This document shows, in pieces, positions 16,206-24,485 of a stretch of DNA of 47,696 nt. The notes beneath the pieces were generated by a model that was given only the letters and a program-made list of their open reading frames with translations, did no database searches and had not been told where the DNA came from. The position numbers and the translations under genes were made by a program. Position 1 is the stretch's first letter, and every line of letters begins with the position of its first letter. This DNA is from an uncultured Collinsella sp. (lineage in GTDB: Bacteria; Actinomycetota; Coriobacteriia; Coriobacteriales; Coriobacteriaceae), in contig URMO01000007.1 of assembly GCA_900549085.1 (NCBI GenBank), forward strand, positions 1-47,696, given 5' to 3'.

Positions 16206-16437
16206 TCATTGGGGACAGACTTAAATGAGTGGTCGTTGGCTGCCCGGAACTGCTGGCACGGAAAATGCATCCCGCTTTGAAGTTCGATAGCGGGATGCAC
16301 TTTCCGCGCACGGCCTGTTTGGGAAACTCCGTTCCACTTTCCGGCGACATTCCGGGATGCATTTTCCGGTTGAGGCCCTCAAGGGAAACCATGTCCCATG
16401 TTGGACGCTCATTCTGGGATGCGCTTTCCGCAGTTGA
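16204..16437. repeat. REP-like cluster: one 27-bp unit plus GGGATGC-TTTCC palindromes
   Basis: The cluster starts with a 27-bp unit (16204-16230) whose first bases are part of the stop codon of the C39 gene. An inverted repeat follows, GGAAAATGCATCCCGCT (16260-16276) with AGCGGGATGCACTTTCC (16289-16305), 16 of 17 bp. Two further copies of the arm occur at about 16352-16370 and 16415-16432. No coding sequence is credible in the 448 bp from 16206 to 16653. Confidence 0.85.
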
Positions 16438-16469
16438 TTGATGCGGGCTTTAAGGACTGTTCCAAGCTG

Positions 16470-16563
16470 CCGGCAGAAAAGGAACGTCCCCAAGTGCCGG
16501 GTTTCCGCAGTCATTGGGGACAGACTTAAATGACTAGTCGTTTAGGAACGTCCCCAATGACTA
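16470..16563. repeat. REP-like 27-bp units in tandem
   Basis: A CCGGCA...TGCCGG hairpin (16470-16500) with a GGAACGTCCCC centre is followed by two exactly abutting 27-bp units. The first (16509-16535) is AGTCATT, a centre with GGGGACAG, then AATGACT. The second (16536-16562) is inverted, with a GGAACGTCCCC centre. The second, read on the other strand, is the first with five central bases changed. Confidence 0.85.
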
Positions 16564-16603
16564 CCCACAGAATGAGGGTCTCATCGGGGACTAGGTAACT
16601 AGC

Positions 16604-16637
16604 AAAAGCCCCCGCGGCCGAAACGGGCCGCGGGGGC
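16604..16637 (-). terminator. Terminator of the beta-glucoside PTS operon
   Basis: On the minus strand GCCCCCGCGGCC / GGCCGCGGGGGC (12 bp, loop CGTTTC) is followed by TTTT, 17 nt past the last gene. Confidence 0.92.
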
Positions 16638-16653
16638 AGCAGGCTTGCAAGGG

Positions 16654-18108
16654 TTAACTCAAGTCCTCGCCATTTGATGCAATGACCTTTTGATACCAGC
16701 AGAAGCTGTCCTTTCGGTAGCGATCGAACGTGCCTTTGCCCGTATCATCGGCATCGACATAAACAAAGCCATAGCGCTTCTTCATCTGCCCCGTCGAGGC
16801 CGATACCAGATCGATACAGCCCCACGGCGTGTATCCCATCAGGTCAACACCGTCCTCGACAATTGCATCGCGTAGCGCAAGAATATGCCTGCGCAGGTAA
16901 TCAATATGATACGCATCGTGGACTTTGCCGTCTTCCAGCGCATCGAGTCCACCCACACCGTTCTCAGCGATAAAGAGCGGAAGATGGTAACGATCGTGGT
17001 AGCCGGCAAGCGTCACGCGCAAACCCAGCGCATCGATCTGCCATTTCCAGGCAGTCTCTTTATCCTTGAGGTACGGATTGCGCAGCGTCGGGAACACGTT
17101 GCCCTCCGCCTTCTCAGCGATCACCTGGTCATCGGCGCACACCAAGCGCGAGCAATAGTACGAGAACGAGATGAAGTCGACGGTATGCTCGGCCAGACAC
17201 TCCGTATCGCCCGGCTCAAAGGGCACGTAAACACCCTCTTTCTCGAGCGCACGCAGCTTCCAAGTAGGATAGGCGCCCGCAGCCATCACGTCAGTGTAGA
17301 AGTAGCGGCCGCGGTCCTCCTCATACGCAAGCCATACGTCCTCGGGCGCACAACGGTACGGATAGGTCGCACCGGCAGCGATCATGCAACCCACCTTGTT
17401 TGCGGGATCGATCTTGTGCAGGATCTCGACGGCGCGAGCGCTCGCCATAAACATATGGTGCGAGAACGCCGCGGTCACGGCTGCACGGTCACGCTCATCC
17501 TCGAGCGTGACGCCCGCGTTGAGATAGGACAGCGCCACGCTGTTGATCTCGTTGAAGGTGAGCCAATAACGCACGAGGCCCTGGTACGCACGTCCGACGG
17601 TCTCGACGTAGTGCGCATACCGCTCGATCATCTCTCGGCTTTGCCATCCACCATAGTGCTCGACCAGAGCCAACGGATAGTCGTAGTGCGACAGCGTCAC
17701 GAGCGGCTCGATTCCGTGCTCGCGCAGCGCCTCGAATACCTGACGGTAAAACTCCAAGCCCTCACCGTTGGGCTCGGCCTCCATCCCTGTGGGAAAAATA
17801 CGGCTCCAACACATTGAAAGACGCAGGCACTTAAAGCCCATCTCGGCAAAGAGCTCGACGTCCTCGCGCCAATGATGGAAGAAGTCGTTGCCCCAACGGC
17901 ATGGATACAGCCTGTCCGGATCATCCACGGGCTTTTGCCTGCCACACATCACATCCCAGCGGTCGGGACCCTGTGGAATCAGGTCGGAGTGCGACATACC
18001 GCGGCCGCCCTCGTTCCAGCCCCCTTCGGCCTGGTTGGCAGCGAGCGCGCCGCCCCACAAAAAGCCCTCGGGCATACCGGCAGCAGACGTTCTGTCAAAG
18101 TAACCCAT
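16654..18108 (-). CDS. 6-phospho-beta-glucosidase (GH1)
   Basis: This 484-residue cytoplasmic glycoside hydrolase family 1 enzyme cleaves phosphorylated beta-glucosides delivered by the PTS. It has the N-terminal FLWGGALAANQAEG signature, the acid/base Glu187 in TFNEIN and the nucleophile Glu382 in IAENG. A KKRYGFVYVD segment near the C-terminus has the Lys and Tyr that bind the 6-phosphate in this subfamily. It is the last gene of the PTS operon, begins one base after the IIC stop codon and takes its ribosome site from within the IIC gene. Cellobiose-6-phosphate is the likeliest substrate given the IIA/IIB/IIC type. Confidence 0.95.
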   Translation of the reverse strand: MGYFDRTSAAGMPEGFLWGGALAANQAEGGWNEGGRGMSHSDLIPQGPDRWDVMCGRQKPVDDPDRLYPCRWGNDFFHHWREDVELFAEMGFKCLRLSMCWSRIFPTGMEAEPNGEGLEFYRQVFEALREHGIEPLVTLSHYDYPLALVEHYGGWQSREMIERYAHYVETVGRAYQGLVRYWLTFNEINSVALSYLNAGVTLEDERDRAAVTAAFSHHMFMASARAVEILHKIDPANKVGCMIAAGATYPYRCAPEDVWLAYEEDRGRYFYTDVMAAGAYPTWKLRALEKEGVYVPFEPGDTECLAEHTVDFISFSYYCSRLVCADDQVIAEKAEGNVFPTLRNPYLKDKETAWKWQIDALGLRVTLAGYHDRYHLPLFIAENGVGGLDALEDGKVHDAYHIDYLRRHILALRDAIVEDGVDLMGYTPWGCIDLVSASTGQMKKRYGFVYVDADDTGKGTFDRYRKDSFCWYQKVIASNGEDLS

Positions 18109-18109
18109 G

Positions 18110-19459
18110 CTACTCAGTATCCTTGGCAGAAGCTGCCGCGGCGTTCTCCTGCTCCTGTGCCAGGAGCTGGTTGTCGTACACCTTAAAGAACGGGTACCAG
18201 ACCACAGCCATGACCACGATCAAAACGATCGTAAATACCCAGATGCGCGGGTCGAGGCACTGGATAAAGCCCTGAACGAAGATGGGGAACGTGCCGCTCA
18301 CCAAGATGTAGAAGTTAGAGACAAGACCCAGTGAGATTGCACCCCAATACAGCAGGGCCGAAATCATACCGCCCAGCACAAACGGAATCATGAGGATCGG
18401 GTTGAAGATGATGGGTGCGCCAAAGATCGCGGGCTCGGAGATACGGAAGAAGCTCGGCACGATCGATGCCTTGCCAAATGCCTTAAGCTGCTGCGACTTT
18501 GCCCTAAACGCGCAGAGCGCCACAAAAGAGAACGTATTGCCCGTGCCGCCGATGAGGTTGATGACCATCGACATGAGTACCGGGTGGAACTCAAGCGGCT
18601 GCCCAGCAGCGTAGAGCGAGGCGTTGGCAGCAAAGGCGGCAAGCGTGACCGGGGCGGTGATGGGCATCACGATCATGTTGCCGTGGACGCCAAAGCACCA
18701 AAACAGCAGCGTCATGAAGCAGATAAGCAGTGCGCCGGGCACAGAGTCAACTGCGACGGAAAGCGGGGCAGCGAGCAGCTTCTCGATAACCGAGGGGATG
18801 GACAGCGTGGGATCGATCATCTGGATCAGCAGGTTGCCACCAAAGAAGATGAGGATGTTGGCGAGCATAGGCACGATGGCGCCAAAGGTTTCGGACAAAA
18901 ACGGCGGCACGCCATCGGGCATCTTGATGGTGATGCCCTTGGTCTGGCAGAAGTGCGTGACCTCGACGGAGACCAGGGCAACGATGATGGCGGTAAACAG
19001 GCCCTGCGCACCCAGATAGGTGCAGGGGACCGCCTGGAGCACGGACTCATCAGCAAGCTGGTAGTAGGACGACGGCGCCGCGGCGATCAGGAACATCACC
19101 AGCGAGGTCATACCGGCGTTAAGCTTGGGCATCTTGTAGGTGCCCGCCAGGTTATAGGCGATTGCGAACGTCACGATCACCGACAGTATGCCCATCGTCA
19201 TGTTGAACGGGATGAGCAGCGTGAGCTTATTGGCCGTGGCAAAATCGAGCCAAGGGCCAAAGACGGACCAGAACCCGCCCCGCGCCACCAGGTCGGCCGT
19301 GACCGGCGGGTTGGCGATGATCATAAAGACGGCAGAGACCAAGATGAAGCTGATCGCGCTCATAAAGCCCTTTTGCATGGAGGCAAAGTGGCGCTCGGCG
19401 CCGCAGAAATTGGCAATAGGGGTCAGTTTTTCCTGAAGCAGGGTCATGAACTTTTCCAT
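18110..19459 (-). CDS. PTS cellobiose/lactose-family IIC permease
   Basis: This 449-residue membrane protein is the EIIC component of the lactose/cellobiose (Lac) PTS family. It has about ten hydrophobic segments and the conserved sugar-site region (GGTGNTFSFV, then FRISEPAIFGAPIIFNP with the family Glu). It binds and translocates the sugar while IIB phosphorylates it. An AGGAGG site precedes the ATG and the gap to the IIB gene is 9 nt. The neighbouring GH1 6-phospho-beta-glucosidase supports cellobiose or another beta-glucoside as substrate. Confidence 0.94.
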   Translation of the reverse strand: MEKFMTLLQEKLTPIANFCGAERHFASMQKGFMSAISFILVSAVFMIIANPPVTADLVARGGFWSVFGPWLDFATANKLTLLIPFNMTMGILSVIVTFAIAYNLAGTYKMPKLNAGMTSLVMFLIAAAPSSYYQLADESVLQAVPCTYLGAQGLFTAIIVALVSVEVTHFCQTKGITIKMPDGVPPFLSETFGAIVPMLANILIFFGGNLLIQMIDPTLSIPSVIEKLLAAPLSVAVDSVPGALLICFMTLLFWCFGVHGNMIVMPITAPVTLAAFAANASLYAAGQPLEFHPVLMSMVINLIGGTGNTFSFVALCAFRAKSQQLKAFGKASIVPSFFRISEPAIFGAPIIFNPILMIPFVLGGMISALLYWGAISLGLVSNFYILVSGTFPIFVQGFIQCLDPRIWVFTIVLIVVMAVVWYPFFKVYDNQLLAQEQENAAAASAKDTE

Positions 19460-19468
19460 GGTCGCCTC

Positions 19469-19762
19469 CTAGCCCAACAGCGACTGGGCGAGTGCCAGCA
19501 CGTTGGCGGCGTTGCCCATGCCGTAGTCCTGTGCGGGGATGACCGCGGTCGGCTTACCGCTCCCCTGCTTGACGGTGTTGAGCTGGTAGGACACCTGCGG
19601 CCCCAAGAGCAGCACGTCATAATCGGCGCAGGTCTCCTGATACTCGCCGATACCCACCGCATCGATATCGAGCTCGATGCCGTTTTGCTCCGCGTATTTC
19701 TCGAGTTTCTTCATCAGAATGCTTGTAGACAGGCCAGCTGCGCAAACAAGAAGGATCTTCAT
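19469..19762 (-). CDS. PTS cellobiose/lactose-family IIB
   Basis: This 97-residue cytoplasmic IIB component carries the phospho-cysteine C7 in the loop KILLVCAAGLSTS. It takes phosphate from IIA and passes it to the sugar in IIC. The ATG at 19762 has an AAGGG site; a longer reading frame to 19837 would overlap the IIA gene and is unlikely. It lies 46 nt after the IIA gene. Confidence 0.94.
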   Translation of the reverse strand: MKILLVCAAGLSTSILMKKLEKYAEQNGIELDIDAVGIGEYQETCADYDVLLLGPQVSYQLNTVKQGSGKPTAVIPAQDYGMGNAANVLALAQSLLG

Positions 19763-19808
19763 AAGGGATTCCCTTCGCATTGATTGGTTGGATAGTCGCC
19801 GCACGCCG

Positions 19809-20135
19809 TTAGGCGTTCTTGGCTGCAGTGCGCTCATACAGGCAGATCAGCTCCTGCACGAGCTCCTGAGCAAGCATGGAGCACATGAGGTGGTCCTGAG
19901 CATGGACCAGCAACACATCCACCGACAGATGCTCGCCCGCCGCCTCGGTCGAAAGCAGCTGCGTTTGGATGTGGTGAGCTTTGATTCCCGCATCCTTTGA
20001 CTGCTTCATGAGTTTGGCGGCAGCGTCAAAATCCCCCGCCTTTGCCTTTTCAAGGGCTTCGAAGGCAAGGCTGCGCGCCTCTCCCGCTGCAGCGACCAGC
20101 TGAAACGAAACCATCTCGGTTCCCTGATCGTCCAT
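19809..20135 (-). CDS. PTS cellobiose/lactose-family IIA
   Basis: This 108-residue cytoplasmic IIA component is an all-helical trimeric protein in this family. The phosphorylated His78 sits in LLVHAQDHLM, the family signature, and the GDFDAAAKLM segment is also typical. It is the first structural gene of the operon, with a GAGGAG site 8 nt before the ATG. The 115-bp gap upstream holds a near-palindrome TTGAATATTCGAA (20170-20182) that could be the regulator's operator. Confidence 0.93.
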   Translation of the reverse strand: MDDQGTEMVSFQLVAAAGEARSLAFEALEKAKAGDFDAAAKLMKQSKDAGIKAHHIQTQLLSTEAAGEHLSVDVLLVHAQDHLMCSMLAQELVQELICLYERTAAKNA

Positions 20136-20169
20136 AACGGTCTCCTCTCCCGTGATGTTTGGTTTGTAC

Positions 20170-20182
20170 TTGAATATTCGAA
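20170..20182. promoter_or_regulatory. Candidate operator upstream of PTS IIA
   Basis: TTGAATATTCGAA has a perfect GAATATTC core and lies about 35 nt upstream of the IIA start, between the regulator gene and the PTS genes. A binding role for the PRD regulator is only inferred from position. Confidence 0.3.
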
Positions 20183-20250
20183 ACGCCTATCTCCCACCCG
20201 CAATCCTCGAGGTTTATTGCAGGCAGGCAGGGTTTTCGACAAAAGAAGCC

Positions 20251-22146
20251 TTAAGCCGTATGCGCTTGCACAAGCGCCATCAGCTCATGCCAGGACCGGC
20301 GCTCGCGTAAGCGCTCGACCCCCTGGCGGTCCATAAAGATCTCAGCGAGCAGCGAGCTCAAGATCCGCGCCTCATCGCCGCCCGACCGGGCAAACGACAC
20401 CATAAAGACGATATCGACCTCATGGCCGTATTCGTCCCAAAGAATGGGATGTTCGAGCAGGCCCACGGTAACAAAGGCCTCGGCGCTCAAAGGATGCATC
20501 CCATGGGGCATGGCCACCCCATTGCCAAACGAGGTGGCACTCGCGCTCTCGCGCTCGGCAACCTCTTGGGCAAACTGGGCATCGACACGGCCGCTCTCGA
20601 CGGCGCGCTCGGAGAGATATCGGAGAACGGCCTGCTTCGACGACGCCTCAACGCGGTTGAAGAACAGGGCACGGCTAAAGAAAGCGCTCAGGGAGTCCGA
20701 TTGCGCAGCGTCATCACTCAGCACCTTGCGGATAGCGTTGACATCGCTCGTCTCCAAGAAGAAATCGGCCTCGCGGACGGGCACGGGCAACTTGACGTTG
20801 AGCGGCACCGTTGTGAACACGTAGTCGATGTGCGAAAAGTCGAGCGTTCCCACGCGGGCGACGTCGCATGTCTCAATCGACTCGATATACATACCAAACT
20901 GCTTGCGGTACTGGTGCTCGAGCATACGGGCGCTTCCCGCTCCCGAGGCGCACACGATCAGGATGCGTTTGCGACGCGGCTGGTCGGCTTGCTGCTCGAG
21001 GGCCAGGGCAAATGCCATGGCGATGTAGCCGAGCTCCTCATCAGAGGGCTGGCTGCCAAAATGACGCTCGAGTACCTGCGAGGTGCCGGCCGCCATCGAA
21101 TAGGCCAACGGAAACCTCGTCTTGATATCGGGCAGCATGGGGTTATCCATATGCATGTGATATTCAAGGCGATAGCCCAGAGGGCCAATATGCCGAGCAA
21201 GGTTCATGCGAAGTTCAAGATCGCTGCTAAAGTCAAACCTAAACTCATCGTTGACCGCACATACCATCTCGGAAGCGATCTCCCACATCTCGTCCGAGAT
21301 AACGGCCGAGCCCTTCTCGGGCACGCCCGTGCCCCTGCCGAGCAAATGGATTGCGATAAAGGCAACCTCTTCTCGGGGCATGCTCACGCCCAGGGCATCC
21401 TTGATGTTTGCGGCAATCTGGAAAGCCGCAGCGTATTCGCGCGTTCCCTCCAGCTTTAAAACGTCCGATTCTGCAGCCGGGACATAGCAGCCCTGCTCGA
21501 TGCGGCCAAGAGCGATGTAAAGATGCATGATGAGATTGCGGGATGCCAGCGAGCTCACCGTGACGGGCGAGGCAGTCAGGGCATCGTCCACACATGCGGC
21601 GATGGCCCGCAGGCGCTCGGCGAGCTCTGCATCGTCGGTGTCGGGCAACACGGGCCTCACCAGCGAGGCCAGACACAGACGCCGTTGCGACTCCCCACCC
21701 GCAACGCGGATTCCGTAGCGAGGGCGCTTTTCGAGCGTCAAGTCAAATTGGGCGAGTTTCTGCTCTACCAGACGCATGTCATTGGACAGAGTTCGCGCCG
21801 AAACGTAGAGTAAATCCGCATACTCCTCAATCGTCACCCACTGGGACCGCATGAGAAGGTCGTTAAGAAGGAAGGACACACGGCCGTCGCGCGTATCAGG
21901 AATGCCCGGATGGGCCAGAGCCGCACCGTCTAGCAAGCGAGCAAGCTCATCTGCATGTGCAACATCGATACGATATTGCCCTTTGCTGCCAACGATGCGT
22001 GCAACCCCCGCAAGCTTGTCGTTTGCGCGATGGATATAGTTTCTCACGGCGCGCTCGCTTACCTCGAGACGCTTGGCAAGCACCGCGACAGCGACAGGCT
22101 GAGCGTCCTCGATCATATTTACAAGCTGCTTGACGCGAGCATCCAT
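20251..22146 (-). CDS. PRD-containing PTS-dependent transcriptional activator (LicR/MtlR type)
   Basis: This 631-residue regulator of the adjoining PTS operon has a helix-turn-helix (about 1-60), a second winged-helix segment (about 85-150), PRD1 (about 185-285, H208 and H267), PRD2 (about 290-390, H319), a IIB-like domain with C399 in VCASGAGS and a IIA-like domain with H548 in GVAMPHGMHP. In LicR-type activators phosphorylation by HPr and the cognate IIB sets activity. One oddity is that the second PRD2 histidine position reads YIAMAFA, with Ala378 where the family usually has His. GGAGGAGG precedes the ATG. It is upstream of and co-directional with IIA, so it may be the first gene of the operon. 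Confidence 0.92.
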   Translation of the reverse strand: MDARVKQLVNMIEDAQPVAVAVLAKRLEVSERAVRNYIHRANDKLAGVARIVGSKGQYRIDVAHADELARLLDGAALAHPGIPDTRDGRVSFLLNDLLMRSQWVTIEEYADLLYVSARTLSNDMRLVEQKLAQFDLTLEKRPRYGIRVAGGESQRRLCLASLVRPVLPDTDDAELAERLRAIAACVDDALTASPVTVSSLASRNLIMHLYIALGRIEQGCYVPAAESDVLKLEGTREYAAAFQIAANIKDALGVSMPREEVAFIAIHLLGRGTGVPEKGSAVISDEMWEIASEMVCAVNDEFRFDFSSDLELRMNLARHIGPLGYRLEYHMHMDNPMLPDIKTRFPLAYSMAAGTSQVLERHFGSQPSDEELGYIAMAFALALEQQADQPRRKRILIVCASGAGSARMLEHQYRKQFGMYIESIETCDVARVGTLDFSHIDYVFTTVPLNVKLPVPVREADFFLETSDVNAIRKVLSDDAAQSDSLSAFFSRALFFNRVEASSKQAVLRYLSERAVESGRVDAQFAQEVAERESASATSFGNGVAMPHGMHPLSAEAFVTVGLLEHPILWDEYGHEVDIVFMVSFARSGGDEARILSSLLAEIFMDRQGVERLRERRSWHELMALVQAHTA

Positions 22147-22297
22147 GTCCTCCTCCTTTCCCTGCGTCTAGTCTAACGCGGTAAAGAATGACACTCCACG
22201 TCGCGCTCGTTCCGCCAACGCGGAACAGGTTGCGGGGAGTCCAGCTGAACTTATAGGGAGCACGGAGAGAGGGCCCGAAAGCAATGCGTCGGTGTGA

Positions 22298-22392
22298 GAT
22301 GCGCTTTCCGCAGTCATTGGGGACAGATTTAAATTAGTAGTCATTGAGGACGTTCTTGTTTGACTAGTCGTTTAAGAACGTCCCAAATGACT
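22298..22392. repeat. REP-like array: three abutting 27-bp palindromic units
   Basis: After a GATGCGCTTTCCGCAG lead (22298-22313) three 27-bp units follow without gaps at 22312-22338, 22339-22365 and 22366-22392. Each has AGTC-type arms around a 13-base centre. The first centre has GGGGACAG; the second and third carry a GGACGTTC-type centre in opposite orientations. Same family and same lead sequence as at 16415-16563, 6 kb away on the other side of the PTS operon. The rest of 22147-22501 shows no gene. Confidence 0.88.
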
Positions 22393-22403
22393 AGGTGAAT
22401 AGC

Positions 22404-22436
22404 AAAAGCCCCGCAGTCGGAGCGGACTGCGGGGCT
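22404..22436 (-). terminator. Terminator of carbamate kinase gene
   Basis: On the minus strand AGCCCCGCAGTC / GACTGCGGGGCT is followed by TTTT. It lies about 65 nt past the stop codon, between arcC and the REP array. Confidence 0.9.
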
Positions 22437-22501
22437 CATGAAGAGAGGCTAGTTTGTGGGCGTCTTGCCTGGCGCCCACGAGAGAGGCAACAGAGTAGAG
22501 A

Positions 22502-23464
22502 CTACTCGTGGATGCGGGTGCCGGAGAGGCCGGCCATGGTCTCGGCAGCTTTGTCCAGAGCGCCGATGATGCAGGTGCGGCCCTTGCGGGAACGAGCGAA
22601 CTTGATGGCAGCGCGGACCTTGGGCTCCATGGAACCCTTGCCGAACTGGCCCTCGTCGGCCAGGCGCTCGGCCTCGTCGGCGGTGAGGTCCTCGAGCTCC
22701 TCCTGGTTGGGCTTGCCAAAGTTGATGGCGACATGCTCAACGGCGGTCAGCAGGAACAGAACGTCGGCGTCGCAGTCCTCGGCCAGCAGCTCGCCGCCCA
22801 GGTCCTTGTCGATGACGGCGGGAACACCCTTGTAGCAGCCCTTGTTCTCGTAGTCGCGGACGACGGGGATGCCGCCGCCACCGCAGGCGATGACAATGAA
22901 CTCGTTATCGAGCAGGTTGAGGATGGAGTCGGCCTCGACGATCTTCTTGGGATCGGGGGAAGCGACGACGCGACGCCAGCCGCGGCCGGAATCCTCGACG
23001 AAGACCTTGGAGGGATCCTCGGCCATGAACTCCTTGGCCTGCTCCTCGGTGTAGAAGGGGCCGATCGGCTTGGTCGGGTTCTTGAACGCGGGATCGTCCG
23101 GGTCGCACTCGATCTGGGTGACGACGGTTGCGGCGTGCCAACGCTTATAGCGCTTGTGCATCTCGCGGCCGATGCCCTGCTGCAGGTGATAGCCGATGTA
23201 GCCCTGGGACATAGCGCCGCACTCGGGCAGCGGCATCTCGGGGGTGCCGATGGCGTCGTGGGCAGCGGCGAAGGCGTTCTGGATCATGCCGACCTGCGGG
23301 CCGTTGCCGTGGGTGATGATGATCTCGTTGCCCTGCTCGATCAGGCCGAGAAGAGCGTGAGCGGTGTTGCTCACGGCCTCGATCTGCTCAACGGGGTTGT
23401 TGCCGAGGGCGTTGCCGCCAAGGGCGACGACGATACGATCGGGCTTGCCAAGAGGCTTAGACAT
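22502..23464 (-). CDS. arcC: Carbamate kinase
   Basis: This 320-residue cytoplasmic kinase of the amino-acid-kinase fold uses carbamoyl phosphate and ADP to make ATP. The family motifs are visible: VVALGGNALG near the N-terminus, IITHGNGPQVG, and IACGGGGIPVV in the middle. In arginine or agmatine catabolism it acts after a carbamoyltransferase, but no arcA, arcB or deiminase gene is present here. The ATG at 23464 has an AAAGGA site; a frame extending to 23500 lacks one. A strong terminator follows. The 5' region is unusually AT-rich and holds TTCATTTTGAA, a perfect palindrome about 110 bp upstream of the start. Confidence 0.96.
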   Translation of the reverse strand: MSKPLGKPDRIVVALGGNALGNNPVEQIEAVSNTAHALLGLIEQGNEIIITHGNGPQVGMIQNAFAAAHDAIGTPEMPLPECGAMSQGYIGYHLQQGIGREMHKRYKRWHAATVVTQIECDPDDPAFKNPTKPIGPFYTEEQAKEFMAEDPSKVFVEDSGRGWRRVVASPDPKKIVEADSILNLLDNEFIVIACGGGGIPVVRDYENKGCYKGVPAVIDKDLGGELLAEDCDADVLFLLTAVEHVAINFGKPNQEELEDLTADEAERLADEGQFGKGSMEPKVRAAIKFARSRKGRTCIIGALDKAAETMAGLSGTRIHE

Positions 23465-23819
23465 TGCTGGAATCCTTTCTGTAAAAGGCCTACAACCCAT
23501 TAATAAACCGCGCCCGTGCGATACGCGAGTTTATTAAGGTTTATATTCTCTTTATCGCTCATTTTATTCATTTTGAAAATAGTTGAACGGTGAACGGTCG
23601 TTTTTATCCGCTCAGCGTACAGAACCCCAGCTCAGATATGTTTACGCCATTTACGTGCGACTTTATTTTAATGGAGCGAGGATTATGCTGGATTATGCAA
23701 ACTGTATCTTTGCTAAACACAAAACAGACAGCGCAAAATCTTACTCGCACTATACGAGATTCTATGCACTAATTGGACGAGTATGCAGCCCTGCAATAAC
23801 ATGGCGTTTTTCATCCAAC

Positions 23820-23960
23820 TTAAGGAATAGACAAGTGCTCATACCGCGCGTCGGCCGGCAGCCGGCGAGCCGTCTCGTCAATCGCCGCTTCCAGAAATTC
23901 AAAAACTGATATTGCGCGCGCAATTGCGGCATGGTACTTTAGCGAAGAACAGCGCGGGCT
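23820..23960 (-). pseudogene. Possible C-terminal remnant of a LysR-like regulator
   Basis: The minus strand reads KYHAAIARAISVFEFLEAAI and onward to a stop at 23820, which resembles the last helix of LysR-type regulators (aromatic-rich FxxFL followed by a short tail). The frame continues upstream only antisense to the DUF3830 gene, with no plausible protein, so a full gene is absent. This is a weak call from a short stretch. Confidence 0.2.
23911..23924. promoter_or_regulatory. 14-bp perfect palindrome upstream of DUF3830 gene
   Basis: ATTGCGCGCGCAAT reads identically on both strands and lies about 140 bp before the DUF3830 start codon, in the likely promoter area. It may be an operator; no binding family can be named. 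Confidence 0.35.
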
Positions 23961-24066
23961 GGGGCGACAGAGACCTGTCGTGAAGTTTGGGTTCGGCGAC
24001 CCCGCCGCTGTCTTCTCCTTATCCGCCAGCGAGCCCCTTGAGCGACGGATTGAGGAGGTCCTTACT

Positions 24067-24483
24067 ATGACAAAAATGCTCAAGATCACGCTGAATGGCG
24101 AGACGTTTCTCGCCGACATGCTCTGGGACAAGGCTCCCGAGGCATGCAAGCTATTCGAATCGTCCTGTCCGGTCGAGTCACGTATCTTTTCGGCCAAAAT
24201 CTGCGATGCCGAGGTGACATATCCTGTCTCGGGCCCCATCGCCAACTACGAGCACATCGAGAACCCCGTCTTTCATGAGCCGGCGGGCGCCGTGAGCTGG
24301 TATGGCGGATGGTCATCAATTTGCATCTTCTTTGACGTGTGCGAGCCCTTTGGCACCTGCAACATGTTCGCCCGCATCTGCGAAGCCGACCGCGAGCGTT
24401 TTGCCGCCGCCTGCCGCAATGTCTGGGACAACCAGGGCATGTACATTAAAAACGAAATCGTCGAGATCGAAACGGAGGCCTAA
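24067..24483 (+). CDS. DUF3830 (cyclophilin-like fold) family protein
   Basis: This 138-residue protein resembles the DUF3830 family, small cyclophilin-like-fold proteins often encoded beside amidohydrolase or amino-acid-metabolising genes and of unknown activity. Seen are the N-terminal KITLNGETFLADMLWDKAPEAC strand-helix, then a PV-SRIF-AKICDAEVTYPV core. GAGGAGG lies 8 nt before the ATG at 24067; the longer frame from 23980 has no ribosome site. The next gene starts 2 nt after its stop, so the two are one operon. Confidence 0.75.
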   Translation: MTKMLKITLNGETFLADMLWDKAPEACKLFESSCPVESRIFSAKICDAEVTYPVSGPIANYEHIENPVFHEPAGAVSWYGGWSSICIFFDVCEPFGTCNMFARICEADRERFAAACRNVWDNQGMYIKNEIVEIETEA

Positions 24484-24485
24484 AG

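Larger units (their letters stand above)
23465..24066. other. 602-bp AT-rich non-coding interval
   Basis: From 23500 to about 23820 the sequence is markedly AT-richer than the surroundings and has no open frame with a ribosome site; short frames on the plus strand (e.g. 23583-23909) have no family resemblance. It contains the TTCATTTTGAA palindrome (about 23567-23577) and a 14-bp palindrome at 23911. The part 23820-23960 may be a gene remnant (separate entry). Confidence 0.6.

Noticed and set aside
16204..16563. CRISPR array or IS element
   Set aside because: Units are palindromic and abut without unique spacers, and no transposase frame is present; REP-like repeats fit better.
23583..23909. 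Plus-strand frame of 108 codons in the AT-rich interval
   Set aside because: No ribosome site, no recognisable fold and a drifting composition.
24067..24483. DUF3830 frame extended to 23980
   Set aside because: The extra residues have no ribosome site and do not look like the family N-terminus; the GAGGAGG before 24067 decides the start.
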